Shown here one piece after another: positions 43,693 through 52,327 of a stretch of DNA of 64,000 bases (positions are counted from its first letter, which is position 1; each line of letters starts with the position of its first letter). The DNA is from Acidihalobacter_A sp037381185 (GTDB taxonomy: Bacteria > Pseudomonadota > Gammaproteobacteria > DSM-5130 > Acidihalobacteraceae): assembly GCF_037381185.1 (NCBI RefSeq), contig NZ_JARRQY010000007.1, positions 1 through 64,000 on the forward strand, written 5' to 3'. A program made the position numbers and the translations under genes. The notes under the pieces were generated by a model, which worked only from the letters and a program-made list of their open reading frames with translations, was not told the DNA's origin and ran no database searches.

Positions 43693-45207
43693 ATGGACCA
43701 GAAACGTATCGCTTGCGACCGCCTGCGTCGCAAAGTCATGAGTGCCGAAGACGCGGCCTCGCTGATCGACTCCGGCAGCACGCTGGGGCTGAGCGGCTTC
43801 ACCGGCTCCGGCTATCCCAAGGCCGTGCCGCTAGCGCTGGCGGCGCGCATCGAAGCCGAACACGCCGCCGGGAAGCCCTTTAGCGTGCGCATGTGGACGG
43901 GCGCTTCCACCGGCCCCGAGTTAGACGGTGCAATGGCCAAGGCAGACGGTGTGGAATTCCGGTTGCCCTACAATTCGGACCCTATCGCCCGCGAGAAGAT
44001 AAACCGTGGCGAGATGGAGTATTTCGACATGCATCTGAGCCAGGTGGCGCCGATGGCCTGGCAGGGGTTTCTTGGACCTCTCGACACCGCCGTCGTCGAG
44101 GTTTCAGGCATCCGCCCCGACGGCTCGCTCATCCCCTCCTCCTCCATAGGCAACAACAAGACCTGGCTCGACCGTGCCCAGCGCGTGATCCTAGAGGTCA
44201 ACAGCTGGCAGAATGCCGCGCTGGAAGGCATGCACGACATCTACTACGGTACAGCGCTGCCTCCCAACCGCGTACCGATCCCGCTGGTGCGTTCCGACCA
44301 GCGCATCGGCGAACCCTATTTCCGCTGCGATCCCGACAAGGTCGCCGCCGTGGTCGAAACCCATGGGCCGGATCGCAACCTGCCTTTCGCCGCCCCAGAC
44401 GCCGTGGCGCAAGCCATCGCCGGCCATCTGCTGGAATTCCTCGGCCATGAGATGGCTAAGGGACGCATGCCGGCCTCGCTGCTGCCGCTGCAATCCGGCG
44501 TCGGCAACATAGCTAACGCGGTTCTCACCGGACTGCTCGACAGCCCTTTTGAGAACATGACCGCCTATACCGAAGTCATCCAGGACGGCATGCTGGACCT
44601 ACTCGCCGCCGGCAAGCTGCGCATGGCCTCGGCCACCGCCTTCTCGCTCAGCCCCGAGGCGGCCGCAGCACTTAATGCCGACATGGCGAGCTTCCGCGAC
44701 AAGATGATTTTGCGGCCACAGGAGATCAGCAATCACCCAGAACTTATCCGGCGCCTGGGTTGCATCGCTATGAACGGCCTTATCGAGGCCGACATCTACG
44801 GCGCGGTGAACTCCACCCACGTCATGGGATCACGGATCCAGAACGGCATCGGCGGCTCTGGCGATTTCGCCCGCAACGCTTATGTTTCGATCTTCATGAC
44901 CCCGTCCACCGCTAAGGATGGCAAGATTTCAGCCATTGTCCCGCAGGCCAGCCACGTCGATCACATCGCCCAGGACGTTCAGGTCATTGTCACCGAACAG
45001 GGGCTGGCCGACCTGCGAGGCCTCTCGCCCAAGCAGCGTGCCCGTGCCATCATCGACAACTGCGCCCATCCCGACTATCGGCCCGCGCTGAATGATTACT
45101 TCCGTCGCGCACAGGGACAGGCATTCGGCCAGCAATCACCGTCCCTGCCTGCCGAGGCGCTGTCCTGGCATGAGCGTTTTATCGAGACGGGGACGATGCG
45201 GGAATAG
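43693..45207 (+). CDS. Succinyl-CoA:acetate CoA-transferase (acetyl-CoA hydrolase family)
   Basis: 504 residues, the length of AarC/Cat1-type class I CoA-transferases. The catalytic Glu is expected in MTAYTEVIQDGM (residue about 295), with GNIANAVL and the C-terminal AFGGSGD-like GSGDFARNAYVSIFM. It would move CoA between succinyl-CoA and acetate, either bypassing succinyl-CoA synthetase or activating acetate; plain hydrolase activity cannot be excluded. GGGAGTG precedes the ATG. Monocistronic, as more than 1 kb of non-coding DNA follows. Confidence 0.9.
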   Translation: MDQKRIACDRLRRKVMSAEDAASLIDSGSTLGLSGFTGSGYPKAVPLALAARIEAEHAAGKPFSVRMWTGASTGPELDGAMAKADGVEFRLPYNSDPIAREKINRGEMEYFDMHLSQVAPMAWQGFLGPLDTAVVEVSGIRPDGSLIPSSSIGNNKTWLDRAQRVILEVNSWQNAALEGMHDIYYGTALPPNRVPIPLVRSDQRIGEPYFRCDPDKVAAVVETHGPDRNLPFAAPDAVAQAIAGHLLEFLGHEMAKGRMPASLLPLQSGVGNIANAVLTGLLDSPFENMTAYTEVIQDGMLDLLAAGKLRMASATAFSLSPEAAAALNADMASFRDKMILRPQEISNHPELIRRLGCIAMNGLIEADIYGAVNSTHVMGSRIQNGIGGSGDFARNAYVSIFMTPSTAKDGKISAIVPQASHVDHIAQDVQVIVTEQGLADLRGLSPKQRARAIIDNCAHPDYRPALNDYFRRAQGQAFGQQSPSLPAEALSWHERFIETGTMRE

Positions 45208-46283
45208 GATTGATCACAGAGGCGGTTTTCTAGGGTCGATTGGCGATCGTCAAGCTGCCTATTCTTGTAGGGCATAGGAGGGTTTTGCGCTCAATTCAAA
45301 GTATTCCTTTCTTGCTCTTGGAGTACTTTTCGGGCGCGATTTGAGGTGCGGGGACTCAATCTAGACCGGTGACGCGCCCGAGCCGGTTTGCTCGGCGCAT
45401 CCCTGCGCCTCACCCCTTCGGGGCTGGCGCGAAAAATCGTTCCCGACGATTTTTCTTTGAATGCGCAAAGAAACCGGCGAAAGAAACGCGCCCAAAGCAC
45501 TCGGCACCTGTGCCATTCGCGACGGCAGTGGGCTGATGTGTGTTCAGGACAAGGCGCTGTGCGAAGGCAATGACCCGAGCCCTTGGCAAGCGCCGCAACG
45601 CGGCCCTGGGCGCACACCAGCCCACCCGAAGAGCGGCTCCAGGCTGTCCCACCCCGGTGTTGCGCCGCTTGTGAAGGCAATAAAGCCTTCCCCTGCGCGA
45701 TGCGCCTTGTGGCGAAACAGCCTGGAGTCGCTGCGGCCGCCAATGGCACAGGTGCAGAATGCTGTGCTTGTCCCTGACGGGCAACCTCGCGAACGCACCC
45801 CTGAACGAGATCAAGCAGCCCTTCGCTTCCCTGCGAAGAGCTGCTTGGCCGGCTTCCTTCCTGCCATCCCCGCCCAGGCGCATGTTCGCGAGGCAAGCGA
45901 TCAGGGGAAACCTTACGTCAAGACAAAGCGCATCCGGCAGCAAAGTCCTCTGAACAAGCTTTTTCAGAGCTTCAAACACTCTGGAGGCGCTCTGTTTTGA
46001 CTCCCCCGTTCCCGTGTGGCCTTGCCTTCAGCACAAGGACAAAGCCTTTCTGGCGCCTTTCTTTGGGTGTGCAAGAAAGGTACTCGGGCGCGTCGCCAAT
46101 TCAGATTAGAGCTGCCATCCTCCGAATCGCGCACGAAACAAGCCACTAGGGCTGGCAAATACATCGCCTTCATCCACACCAGTCCAAAAAACCTAACGCT
46201 GGTACTCATCCGCAAACACAGGTACCCTCAGAATAGGGATACGACTCCATCCCCCAGAAACACCATACCTACCGAAAAACCGA
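45208..46283. other. Gene-poor region of about 1.07 kb
   Basis: No credible gene. Several frames of 60-200 codons are open on both strands, but none has a ribosome binding site or a recognisable family, and their products are rich in Arg, Ala and Cys. Most of the stretch (45371-46094) is a hairpin-rich element with terminal inverted repeats. The flanks 45208-45370 and 46095-46283 hold nothing I can identify; the kdsB gene ends at 46284. Confidence 0.6.
45371..46094. repeat. 724-bp hairpin-rich element with 12-bp terminal inverted repeats
   Basis: The ends are GACGCGCCCGAG (45371-45382) and CTCGGGCGCGTC (46083-46094). Inside are further perfect inverted repeats: GCACCTGTGCCATT 45504-45517 with 45742-45755; CTCCAGGCTGT 45637-45647 with 45717-45727; CCTCGCGAAC 45785-45794 with 45884-45893. 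There are also local hairpins: GAAAAATCGT/ACGATTTTTC 45431-45455, GAAGGC/GCCTTC 45673-45690, and a 13-bp stem with one mismatch, AAGCAGC/GCTGCTT outside CTTCGC/GCGAAG, 45813-45846. This nesting is far beyond chance and suggests a foldable non-coding unit, either a repeat element or a structured RNA. Confidence 0.7.
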
Positions 46284-47045
46284 CTATCTCGCACCGCGCT
46301 GCGCCAGCAAAGCCTCAACCAAGGCAAGATCCTCCGGCGTATCGATGCCGTGCCCCGGCACCTCGACCGCCTCGGCGACGTGAATTCGCGCGCCGTGCCA
46401 AAGTACGCGCAACTGTTCGAGCTTCTCGACGTCTTCGAGTTCGCAGGGCGGCAACTCGACGTAGCGGCGCAAATATCCCGCGCGGTAGCAATAGAGCCCG
46501 ATATGGCGCCAGCCGATCGGCATCTCGCGCTCCTCGGCGCCCATCACGTCGCGCTCCCAGGGAATCGGAGCGCGGCTGAAATACAGCGCGTAACCGGTCG
46601 CATCACACACCACCTTGACGGTATGCGGATCGTTCAGTTGAGCCGCCGAGTGGATCGGCGCACAAAGCGTCGACACGCTGGCCTCGGGAAAATCGATCAG
46701 ATCTTCCGCAACCTGTCGGATCACCGCCGGCGGCGTCAGCGGTTCATCGCCCTGCAGATTGACCACGACCTCATCGTCTGCCCAGCCCCGAAGCTGCACG
46801 ACTTCGGCCAGCCGTTCGCTACCCGAACGGTGCGTAGCGGAAGTCATTACGGCTTCCGCACCGAAACCGGCACAGGCTTCGACGATGCGCTCGTCGTCCG
46901 TAGCCACGAGTACTTCGTCCGACCCTGAAGCGCAGGCACAGTCGTAGACATGCGCCAGCATCGGACGGCCCGCGAGCGGCTGCAGCGGCTTGCCCGGCAG
47001 GCGCGTGGAGGCGTAGCGCGCCGGGATCACGACGCGAAAGCTCAC
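46284..47045 (-). CDS. kdsB: 3-deoxy-manno-octulosonate cytidylyltransferase (KdsB)
   Basis: 253 residues. Activates Kdo as CMP-Kdo for lipid A core synthesis. Signatures: VIPARYASTRLPGKPL at the N-terminus, VATDDERI, VNLQGDEPL, YFSRAPIPW and GIDTPEDL near the end. The start is GTG at 47045, overlapping the stop of the Trm112-like gene by 4 bases (GTGA). Last gene of the lpxK-Trm112-kdsB group. Confidence 0.97.
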   Translation of the reverse strand: MSFRVVIPARYASTRLPGKPLQPLAGRPMLAHVYDCACASGSDEVLVATDDERIVEACAGFGAEAVMTSATHRSGSERLAEVVQLRGWADDEVVVNLQGDEPLTPPAVIRQVAEDLIDFPEASVSTLCAPIHSAAQLNDPHTVKVVCDATGYALYFSRAPIPWERDVMGAEEREMPIGWRHIGLYCYRAGYLRRYVELPPCELEDVEKLEQLRVLWHGARIHVAEAVEVPGHGIDTPEDLALVEALLAQRGAR

Positions 47046-47227
47046 AGCGCTTCGACCTCCTCCTGAGTCAGCGCACGCGCTTCCTCCTCCAACATTACCG
47101 GAATCCCGTCGCGGATCGGATAGGCCAGACGCGCCGACCTGGAAATCAACTCCTGGCGCTCCTTGTCATAGATCAGCGGCCCCTTGGTGACGGGGCAAAC
47201 CAGGATATCAAGCAGTTTCTTGTCCAT
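47042..47227 (-). CDS. Trm112/YcaR family small protein
   Basis: 61 residues. LLDILVCPVTKGPLIYDKERQELISRSARLAYPIRDGIPVML is the Trm112-like (UPF0434) signature, though it has only one of the four possible zinc Cys. It is overlapped on both sides, by the lpxK end (20 bases) and the kdsB start (4 bases), as in many gammaproteobacterial lpxK-ycaR-kdsB operons. Its role is not established. Confidence 0.94.
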   Translation of the reverse strand: MDKKLLDILVCPVTKGPLIYDKERQELISRSARLAYPIRDGIPVMLEEEARALTQEEVEAL

Positions 47228-48209
47228 TGCGAAGCTTCCTCAGACGTTCGGCGAGGGCTGCCGTCAATTCAGGCGGCAGCTCGGCGGAGGCCGGCACTGC
47301 CCAGCAATCAGGCAGCGCGAACTCACGGCATTTTACGGCATCCTTCTCGGTCATGAGCACCGGCGCACCGTCATCGAAGATCAAATCAGCCGCCTGGTAA
47401 CGGTAGTGGTCCGGGAAGGGATGGCGGAGGATGCGCAGCCCCGCCGACTCCAGCGCGGCGAAGAAACGTTCGGGATTGCCGATGCCGGCCAGCGCATGCA
47501 CCGTAACTCCCGAGAAATCGGACAGTTCCCTGCGCTGCGAGGGTTCGGCGAGCGACCAGGCCTCGTCCAGATGCAACGCCATGGCGTATTCACCCGCACG
47601 AGGTTCTCCCTCGGTGACCACGACGAAATCGACCTCGCGCAGGCGGTTTGCCGGCTCGCGCAGGGGACCCGCCGGCAGGCAGCGCGTGTTGCCCAGGCGG
47701 CGACGCCCGTCGAGCATGGCGATCTCCACGTCGCGCGGCAGGCGATAGTGCTGCATGCCGTCATCGGCGACGATGATGTCGCAGGACTCGTCCGCAAGCA
47801 GCGCCTGCACCGCGGCGACACGATCGGCGCAGACACTGACCGGGACCCCCGCGCGCAGCGCGATCAGCAGGGGTTCGTCGCCTGCCTCGGCAGCGCCGCT
47901 GCTCTGCGTTACGCGCAGCGGTCGATCGGAGGCGCTGCCGCCGTAACCACGACTGATCACGCCCGGTCGCCAGCCCTGTTCGCGCAGCCACTGGCACAGA
48001 CGGATCACCATCGGCGTCTTGCCGGTCCCGCCCACGGTAACGTTGCCGACGACGACGACCGGCAACGGCAACAGCGGAGGCGGCGTGCGCAGGAACGCTT
48101 GTCGGCGGCGCCGGGCCACGGCGCAGTACAGCGCGGACAAAGGCAAAAGCATCGTGGACAGTGGTCCGCGATGCTGCCATGCGCGCTGGATCCTGTTCTC
48201 GAAGGACAT
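47208..48209 (-). CDS. lpxK: Tetraacyldisaccharide 4'-kinase (LpxK)
   Basis: 333 residues. Phosphorylates the 4' position of the lipid A disaccharide at the inner membrane. The N-terminal hydrophobic stretch (STMLLPLSALYCAVARRR) serves as membrane anchor, the P-loop is VGNVTVGGTGKTPMV, and the second motif is IIVADDGMQHYRL. MITE copy 4 lies just upstream. Confidence 0.96.
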   Translation of the reverse strand: MSFENRIQRAWQHRGPLSTMLLPLSALYCAVARRRRQAFLRTPPPLLPLPVVVVGNVTVGGTGKTPMVIRLCQWLREQGWRPGVISRGYGGSASDRPLRVTQSSGAAEAGDEPLLIALRAGVPVSVCADRVAAVQALLADESCDIIVADDGMQHYRLPRDVEIAMLDGRRRLGNTRCLPAGPLREPANRLREVDFVVVTEGEPRAGEYAMALHLDEAWSLAEPSQRRELSDFSGVTVHALAGIGNPERFFAALESAGLRILRHPFPDHYRYQAADLIFDDGAPVLMTEKDAVKCREFALPDCWAVPASAELPPELTAALAERLRKLRNGQETA

Positions 48210-48222
48210 GCTCGTGCCTGAT

Positions 48223-48288
48223 CTAGGGCCTGTTCACACTATTGCGCGATGCACTGCTGCGTCCGGTCATTCCAACACTCGTTGCAGA
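48223..48288. mobile_element. MITE copy 4 (one end only)
   Basis: Begins CTAGGGCCTGTTCACAC and continues TATTGCGCGATGCACTGCTG CGTCCGGTCA, matching an end of copy 3, then ends after about 65 bases at the KdtA-like stop codon. The other end is missing. It sits between that gene and lpxK within an otherwise tightly packed operon. Confidence 0.7.
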
Positions 48289-49437
48289 CTACCAATCGAA
48301 CGCCCGCTGCAAAAACTCGTCCATCACCTTCTGCGCCCGGCGCCGCTCCTCCCAGAAGCGGCGTCGGCCCGCATCGCCGCGACGGCGCGCCTCCACCGGC
48401 TCGGAATGCAGCGTCTGCCATTCGCGCAGCACGGCTTCGGCATCGCCCAACTTGACGACCTCGTCATGCGGGGCCGCAATCGCCACACCCGGTCCGAAAC
48501 TGATCGCGCTATTGCCGGCAAGCGCCTGCCATCCGGTGCGACGCGCGGCGGACTGCAGATGGCCGGCATCGATAGCGCTGGCGACCGCCGCAATCCAGCG
48601 CAGATCGTCCACCGCCACAACGTTACCCGCCGGCAACGCACCTCGATCCCAGCGGCTGACGTTCAGATCAGCGACAGCAGAGACATCACCCTCATCGCTG
48701 GAGACGAACAACACGCCATCGGTCGCCAGCGGACTCGAGCGCCAATGCCGCACGAAATCGCCGGCCGCGATGATGGGACCGTGCCACCACCAGAGCTTCA
48801 GCTCCCCTTGCCCCACCGCAGCGAGACTGCGCAGCGTAGTATCGGCCTGCGCCTCGACGAACAGCGCCAGCGGATCGGTCGGCTCCGCGACATACTGGGC
48901 GGTACCAGCGTCCAGCCAAGCCCGAGCCTGGGCGGCATCGCAGGGATATGCCGCCTCCACGCCGGTCCCGGACGGCACGGTGTTGAAGGCGGCCAGATGC
49001 GTGCCTGCCCGTGCGGCGACATCGAGCAGATGCGCATAAGGCTGTGTATCCACCAGGATCAGCCCGAATGGCTCCAGACGCTGCATGACGCGCGTGACGG
49101 CGGCGGGACGATCTCCAGGGCCGTAGCCCAGCCCAATCTTGCGCAGCCCGCGCACACGGGGTTCGATGATGTCGGCGTAGTCGTACTCGAAGGTGAGCGC
49201 CAAGCGCACGTCTATACGCCGTTCGCGCAGCGCACCAAGCAGCTCGCAGGTCAGCAGCACCGATTCGCGGCTTGCGCCGGCCTTGAACCAGATGACTTTG
49301 CCCTCGCCTCGTGGCGGCAACAGATAGCCGCGCCGAGCGTTGGCTCTGGCGCGCTCGCCCCGCCAGCGGTCGCGCAGATCCGCGCGCAATGCCGGCCACC
49401 AGCCGCTGCCGTAACCATCCCCGTCAGCGCTGCTCAT
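48289..49437 (-). CDS. KdtA-like glycosyltransferase-fold protein in the lipid A operon
   Basis: 382 residues from the ATG at 49437, which overlaps the msbA end by 14 bases. RRGYLLPPRGEGKVIWFKAGASRESVLLTCELLGALRER resembles the start of the Kdo transferase (WaaA) fold, but the conserved ASVGE of that enzyme reads GASRES, so the catalytic Glu seems displaced. The second half has ADLNVSRWDRGALPAGNVVAVDDL and FGPGVAIAA, comparable to the WaaA C-terminal domain. It may be a divergent sugar transferase or a catalytically altered paralog. No membrane anchor is seen. Confidence 0.6.
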   Translation of the reverse strand: MSSADGDGYGSGWWPALRADLRDRWRGERARANARRGYLLPPRGEGKVIWFKAGASRESVLLTCELLGALRERRIDVRLALTFEYDYADIIEPRVRGLRKIGLGYGPGDRPAAVTRVMQRLEPFGLILVDTQPYAHLLDVAARAGTHLAAFNTVPSGTGVEAAYPCDAAQARAWLDAGTAQYVAEPTDPLALFVEAQADTTLRSLAAVGQGELKLWWWHGPIIAAGDFVRHWRSSPLATDGVLFVSSDEGDVSAVADLNVSRWDRGALPAGNVVAVDDLRWIAAVASAIDAGHLQSAARRTGWQALAGNSAISFGPGVAIAAPHDEVVKLGDAEAVLREWQTLHSEPVEARRRGDAGRRRFWEERRRAQKVMDEFLQRAFDW

Positions 49438-51211
49438 GCGTCTCGGCGGCCTGCTCGGGTTCTTCGTGGAACTGCATGCGGTGCAGGCGGGCGTAGGCAC
49501 CGCTCTTGGCGATCAGTTCGGCGTGCGTGCCGACTTCGACGATCCGGCCCATCTGCATGACCACAATGCGGTCGGCGCTCTCGATCGTCGATAGGCGATG
49601 CGCGATGACGAGCGTGGTCCGTCCGCGCACCAGCGTCTCCAGCGCGGCCTGGATGTGGCGCTCGGACTCCGTATCCAGCGCCGAAGTGGCCTCGTCCAGG
49701 ATCAGGATCGGGGCGTTCTTGAGCAGTGCGCGGGCGATCGCCAAGCGTTGTCGCTGTCCGCCCGACAGCAGCACCCCATTCTCGCCGACCAGCGTATCCA
49801 GCCCCTGCGGAAGCTGCTCGATGAACTCCCAGGCATGAGCGGCGCGGGCTGCTTCGATGATCTGCTCGCGCGAGGCGCCGCCCTGTTCGCCATAGGCGAT
49901 GTTGTTGGCGATGGTGTCGTTGAACAGCGTAACCTGCTGGCCGACGTAGGTGAACTGCGAACGCAGGCTGTCCAGCTGCAACTGCGAGATCGAGACGCCG
50001 TCGAGAAGAATGTCGCCGCGATCGAGTTCGTAGAAGCGCGGCAGCAGGTTCACCAGCGTGCTCTTGCCGCTGCCCGAACGGCCGACCAGCGCGACCGTCT
50101 CCCCGGACGCGATGTCCAGGTTGATATCCTGCAGCACATCGCCCTTGGCGGTCTCGTAACCGAAATTCACCTCGCGATATTCGATGCGCCCGATGGCGCG
50201 TTCGAGGCGCCCGCGGCCGTGGTCCGGTTCCGGCTCGGCGTCCAGCAGCTCGAATATGGTTTCGCCGGCGGCGATGCCGCGCTGCAGCGTGGGGTTGATC
50301 TGCGCCAGACGCCGCAGTGGTTCCATGAGCATGAGAACCGCAGTGACGAAAGACACGAAGCTGCCCACGCTCATCGTCTGCAACAATGTTCCGGAGGTAG
50401 CGAGGTAGATGATGAAGGCGATGCCGACGGAGGCGATGAACTCCATCAACGGCAGGCTCGCCGCCTCGGCCGCGGTGGAACGCAGGCGCAGACGGCGGCT
50501 CTTGCGGTTGACCTCATCGAAACGCTTGGTCTCGTACTCCTTGCCGCCGAACAGCTTGACCACGCGGTGCCCCTCGATCATCTCCTCGGACACGTGCGTG
50601 ACCTCGCCGACCACGTCCTGAATCCCGCGGCTCAGACGTCGGAAGACCTTGGTCACCGAAGTGGTGATCAGGGCGATGATCGGAAACAGCACCAGGAACA
50701 CCAGACTCAACTTCCAGCTCACGTAGAACACCCAGATCAGCAGGCCTAGGGCGGTAATGCTGTCGCGGATGAGGATGGTAAAGCTACTGGTCGACGCGCC
50801 GGCGACCTGCTCGACGTTGTAGGTCAGCTTGGCCAACAATTCACCGGAGGAGGCATTGTCGAAGAACGTCACCGGCATGTTCAACAACCGGTCGAACATG
50901 CGCCCACGCAGGTCCATGACCACGTGCGTACCGACGTAGGCCATGAAATACGAAGACACGTAGCTGGCAATGCCGCGTACCAGGTACAGACCGACCAGCG
51001 CGGGGGGAATCCAGGTGATGGCCGTCATATTGCGGGCGACGAAACTGCCATCGAGCAGCGGTTTCATCAACGCGGCCATGGCCGGTTGCGTGGCGGCGGT
51101 CAGGGTCATTCCGACCACGGCCAGCACCAGGTACGGCCAGTAACGCAGCGACTCGCTCAGCAGTCGCCGGTAGACGCCGAATCCATCGAGCGATTTGGAC
51201 GAATCGGACAT
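49424..51211 (-). CDS. msbA: Lipid A export ATP-binding/permease protein MsbA
   Basis: 595 residues, homodimeric half-transporter. Six membrane segments in 1-320 (for example YLVLAVVGMTLTAATQPAMAAL), then an ATPase domain with Walker A GRSGSGKSTL, Q-loop YVGQQVTLF, signature LSGGQRQRL and Walker B LILDEATSALD. It flips lipid A across the inner membrane. Its ATG overlaps the exbD stop by one base. Confidence 0.96.
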   Translation of the reverse strand: MSDSSKSLDGFGVYRRLLSESLRYWPYLVLAVVGMTLTAATQPAMAALMKPLLDGSFVARNMTAITWIPPALVGLYLVRGIASYVSSYFMAYVGTHVVMDLRGRMFDRLLNMPVTFFDNASSGELLAKLTYNVEQVAGASTSSFTILIRDSITALGLLIWVFYVSWKLSLVFLVLFPIIALITTSVTKVFRRLSRGIQDVVGEVTHVSEEMIEGHRVVKLFGGKEYETKRFDEVNRKSRRLRLRSTAAEAASLPLMEFIASVGIAFIIYLATSGTLLQTMSVGSFVSFVTAVLMLMEPLRRLAQINPTLQRGIAAGETIFELLDAEPEPDHGRGRLERAIGRIEYREVNFGYETAKGDVLQDINLDIASGETVALVGRSGSGKSTLVNLLPRFYELDRGDILLDGVSISQLQLDSLRSQFTYVGQQVTLFNDTIANNIAYGEQGGASREQIIEAARAAHAWEFIEQLPQGLDTLVGENGVLLSGGQRQRLAIARALLKNAPILILDEATSALDTESERHIQAALETLVRGRTTLVIAHRLSTIESADRIVVMQMGRIVEVGTHAELIAKSGAYARLHRMQFHEEPEQAAETHEQR

Positions 51212-51639
51212 CAGCGGGTTGGCGCGGGCTTGTCGGTCGCGATGGACAGACGGGAAAGACCCAGCTGACCGGCGACGTCCATGGCCGTGACCACGGACTG
51301 ATACGGTGTGTTGGCATCCGCGCGCACGATCAGCGGCACCTTGCCGCCCTTGCTGGCCTTCGCCTCCTGCAGCGCTCGGAACAGGGTATCGGGCCGCGTG
51401 TTCACCAGTTCCCGGCCGTTGAGATAGTAGTTGCCGTGGCGGTCGATGGTCAGCGTCAGCGGATTCCGTGGCTTGACCGCCTCACTAGACTGCGCCTTGG
51501 GCAGTACGATCTTGAGTTCGGATTGCTTATTGAAGGTCGTAGTAACCATAAAGAAGATCAACAGCAGAAACACGACGTCGATCAGCGGCGCCATGTCGAT
51601 GCCAGGATCATCGCGGCGGTCGCGGCGGAGGAACTTCAT
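51211..51639 (-). CDS. exbD: ExbD/TolR family proton-channel protein
   Basis: 142 residues. One membrane segment at about 16-38 (IDMAPLIDVVFLLLIFFMVTTTF) carries the essential Asp of the proton path (PLIDVV), followed by a periplasmic domain. It works with ExbB to energise an outer-membrane process. The location next to msbA, lpxK and comEC matches the exbD2-tolQ2 pair of pseudomonads. ATGA overlap with exbB. Confidence 0.94.
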   Translation of the reverse strand: MKFLRRDRRDDPGIDMAPLIDVVFLLLIFFMVTTTFNKQSELKIVLPKAQSSEAVKPRNPLTLTIDRHGNYYLNGRELVNTRPDTLFRALQEAKASKGGKVPLIVRADANTPYQSVVTAMDVAGQLGLSRLSIATDKPAPTR

Positions 51640-52274
51640 TTCTGCGCCCCGGTGCCTGCGCTGCGCGCGTTCTTCATACCACGCAAGGTATCGGCCAGAC
51701 GCACAGCCTGATCTTCCATTTCCACCGTAAGTTTTTCGACCAACCCTCTGAAATATCGATGAAAAACCAGAGTCGGGATGGCCACTGAAAGTCCAGCGGC
51801 CGTGGTGATCAACGCCTTGGCGATGCCGCCGGCCAGGATATGCGGGTTGCCCACGCCGACCGAGGTGATCACGCTGAAGACCTGGATCATGCCGAACACG
51901 GTGCCAAGCAACCCGAGCAGGGGCGAGACGGCCGCGATCGTCCCCAGCGTATTGAGGTAGCACTCGAGTTCATGAACCACTTGGCGCCCGCTTTCCTCAA
52001 TGCGCTCCTTCATCAGTTCATGCGTACGATTGCGGTTGCGCAGGCCGGTAGCGAGGATCTGTCCCAGTGGCGAAGCGCTCTCGATGGCCTGCAGCCGCTC
52101 GGCGTTCAACTCGCCGGCCTTGAGCTGCTTCACGATGGACTCAAGCAAACCGTGAGGAATGATGCGTGCGCGGCGCAGCGTCCAGAAACGCTCCAGGATG
52201 ATCGCCAGCGCCAGTATAGACGCGGCGATGATCGGAAGCATCAGCCAGCCACCGGCTTTGACTATCTCGAACAC
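51636..52274 (-). CDS. exbB: ExbB/TolQ/MotA family proton-channel protein
   Basis: 212 residues, three membrane segments: about 8-30, 108-130 and 146-170. LNTLGTIAAVSPLLGLLGTVFGMI and GGIAKALITTAAGLSVAIPTL are the MotA/ExbB family motifs with pore-lining Thr. The start is GTG at 52274. Forms the stator-like channel with ExbD. About 50 bases from comEC. Confidence 0.94.
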   Translation of the reverse strand: MFEIVKAGGWLMLPIIAASILALAIILERFWTLRRARIIPHGLLESIVKQLKAGELNAERLQAIESASPLGQILATGLRNRNRTHELMKERIEESGRQVVHELECYLNTLGTIAAVSPLLGLLGTVFGMIQVFSVITSVGVGNPHILAGGIAKALITTAAGLSVAIPTLVFHRYFRGLVEKLTVEMEDQAVRLADTLRGMKNARSAGTGAQK

Positions 52275-52327
52275 GTGTACGCCTCTCGATTTATGGGATT
52301 ACTCGGCGAGGCCGAATCATACACACT

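Noticed and set aside
45291..45979. Overlapping open frames of about 190-200 codons in the hairpin-rich element
   Set aside because: Several frames are open on both strands at once, without ribosome binding sites and with odd composition. The palindromes explain the lack of stops better than coding does.
48019..49560. 513-codon open frame on the plus strand across lpxK, the KdtA-like gene and msbA ends
   Set aside because: It spans three real genes on the other strand and has no domain.
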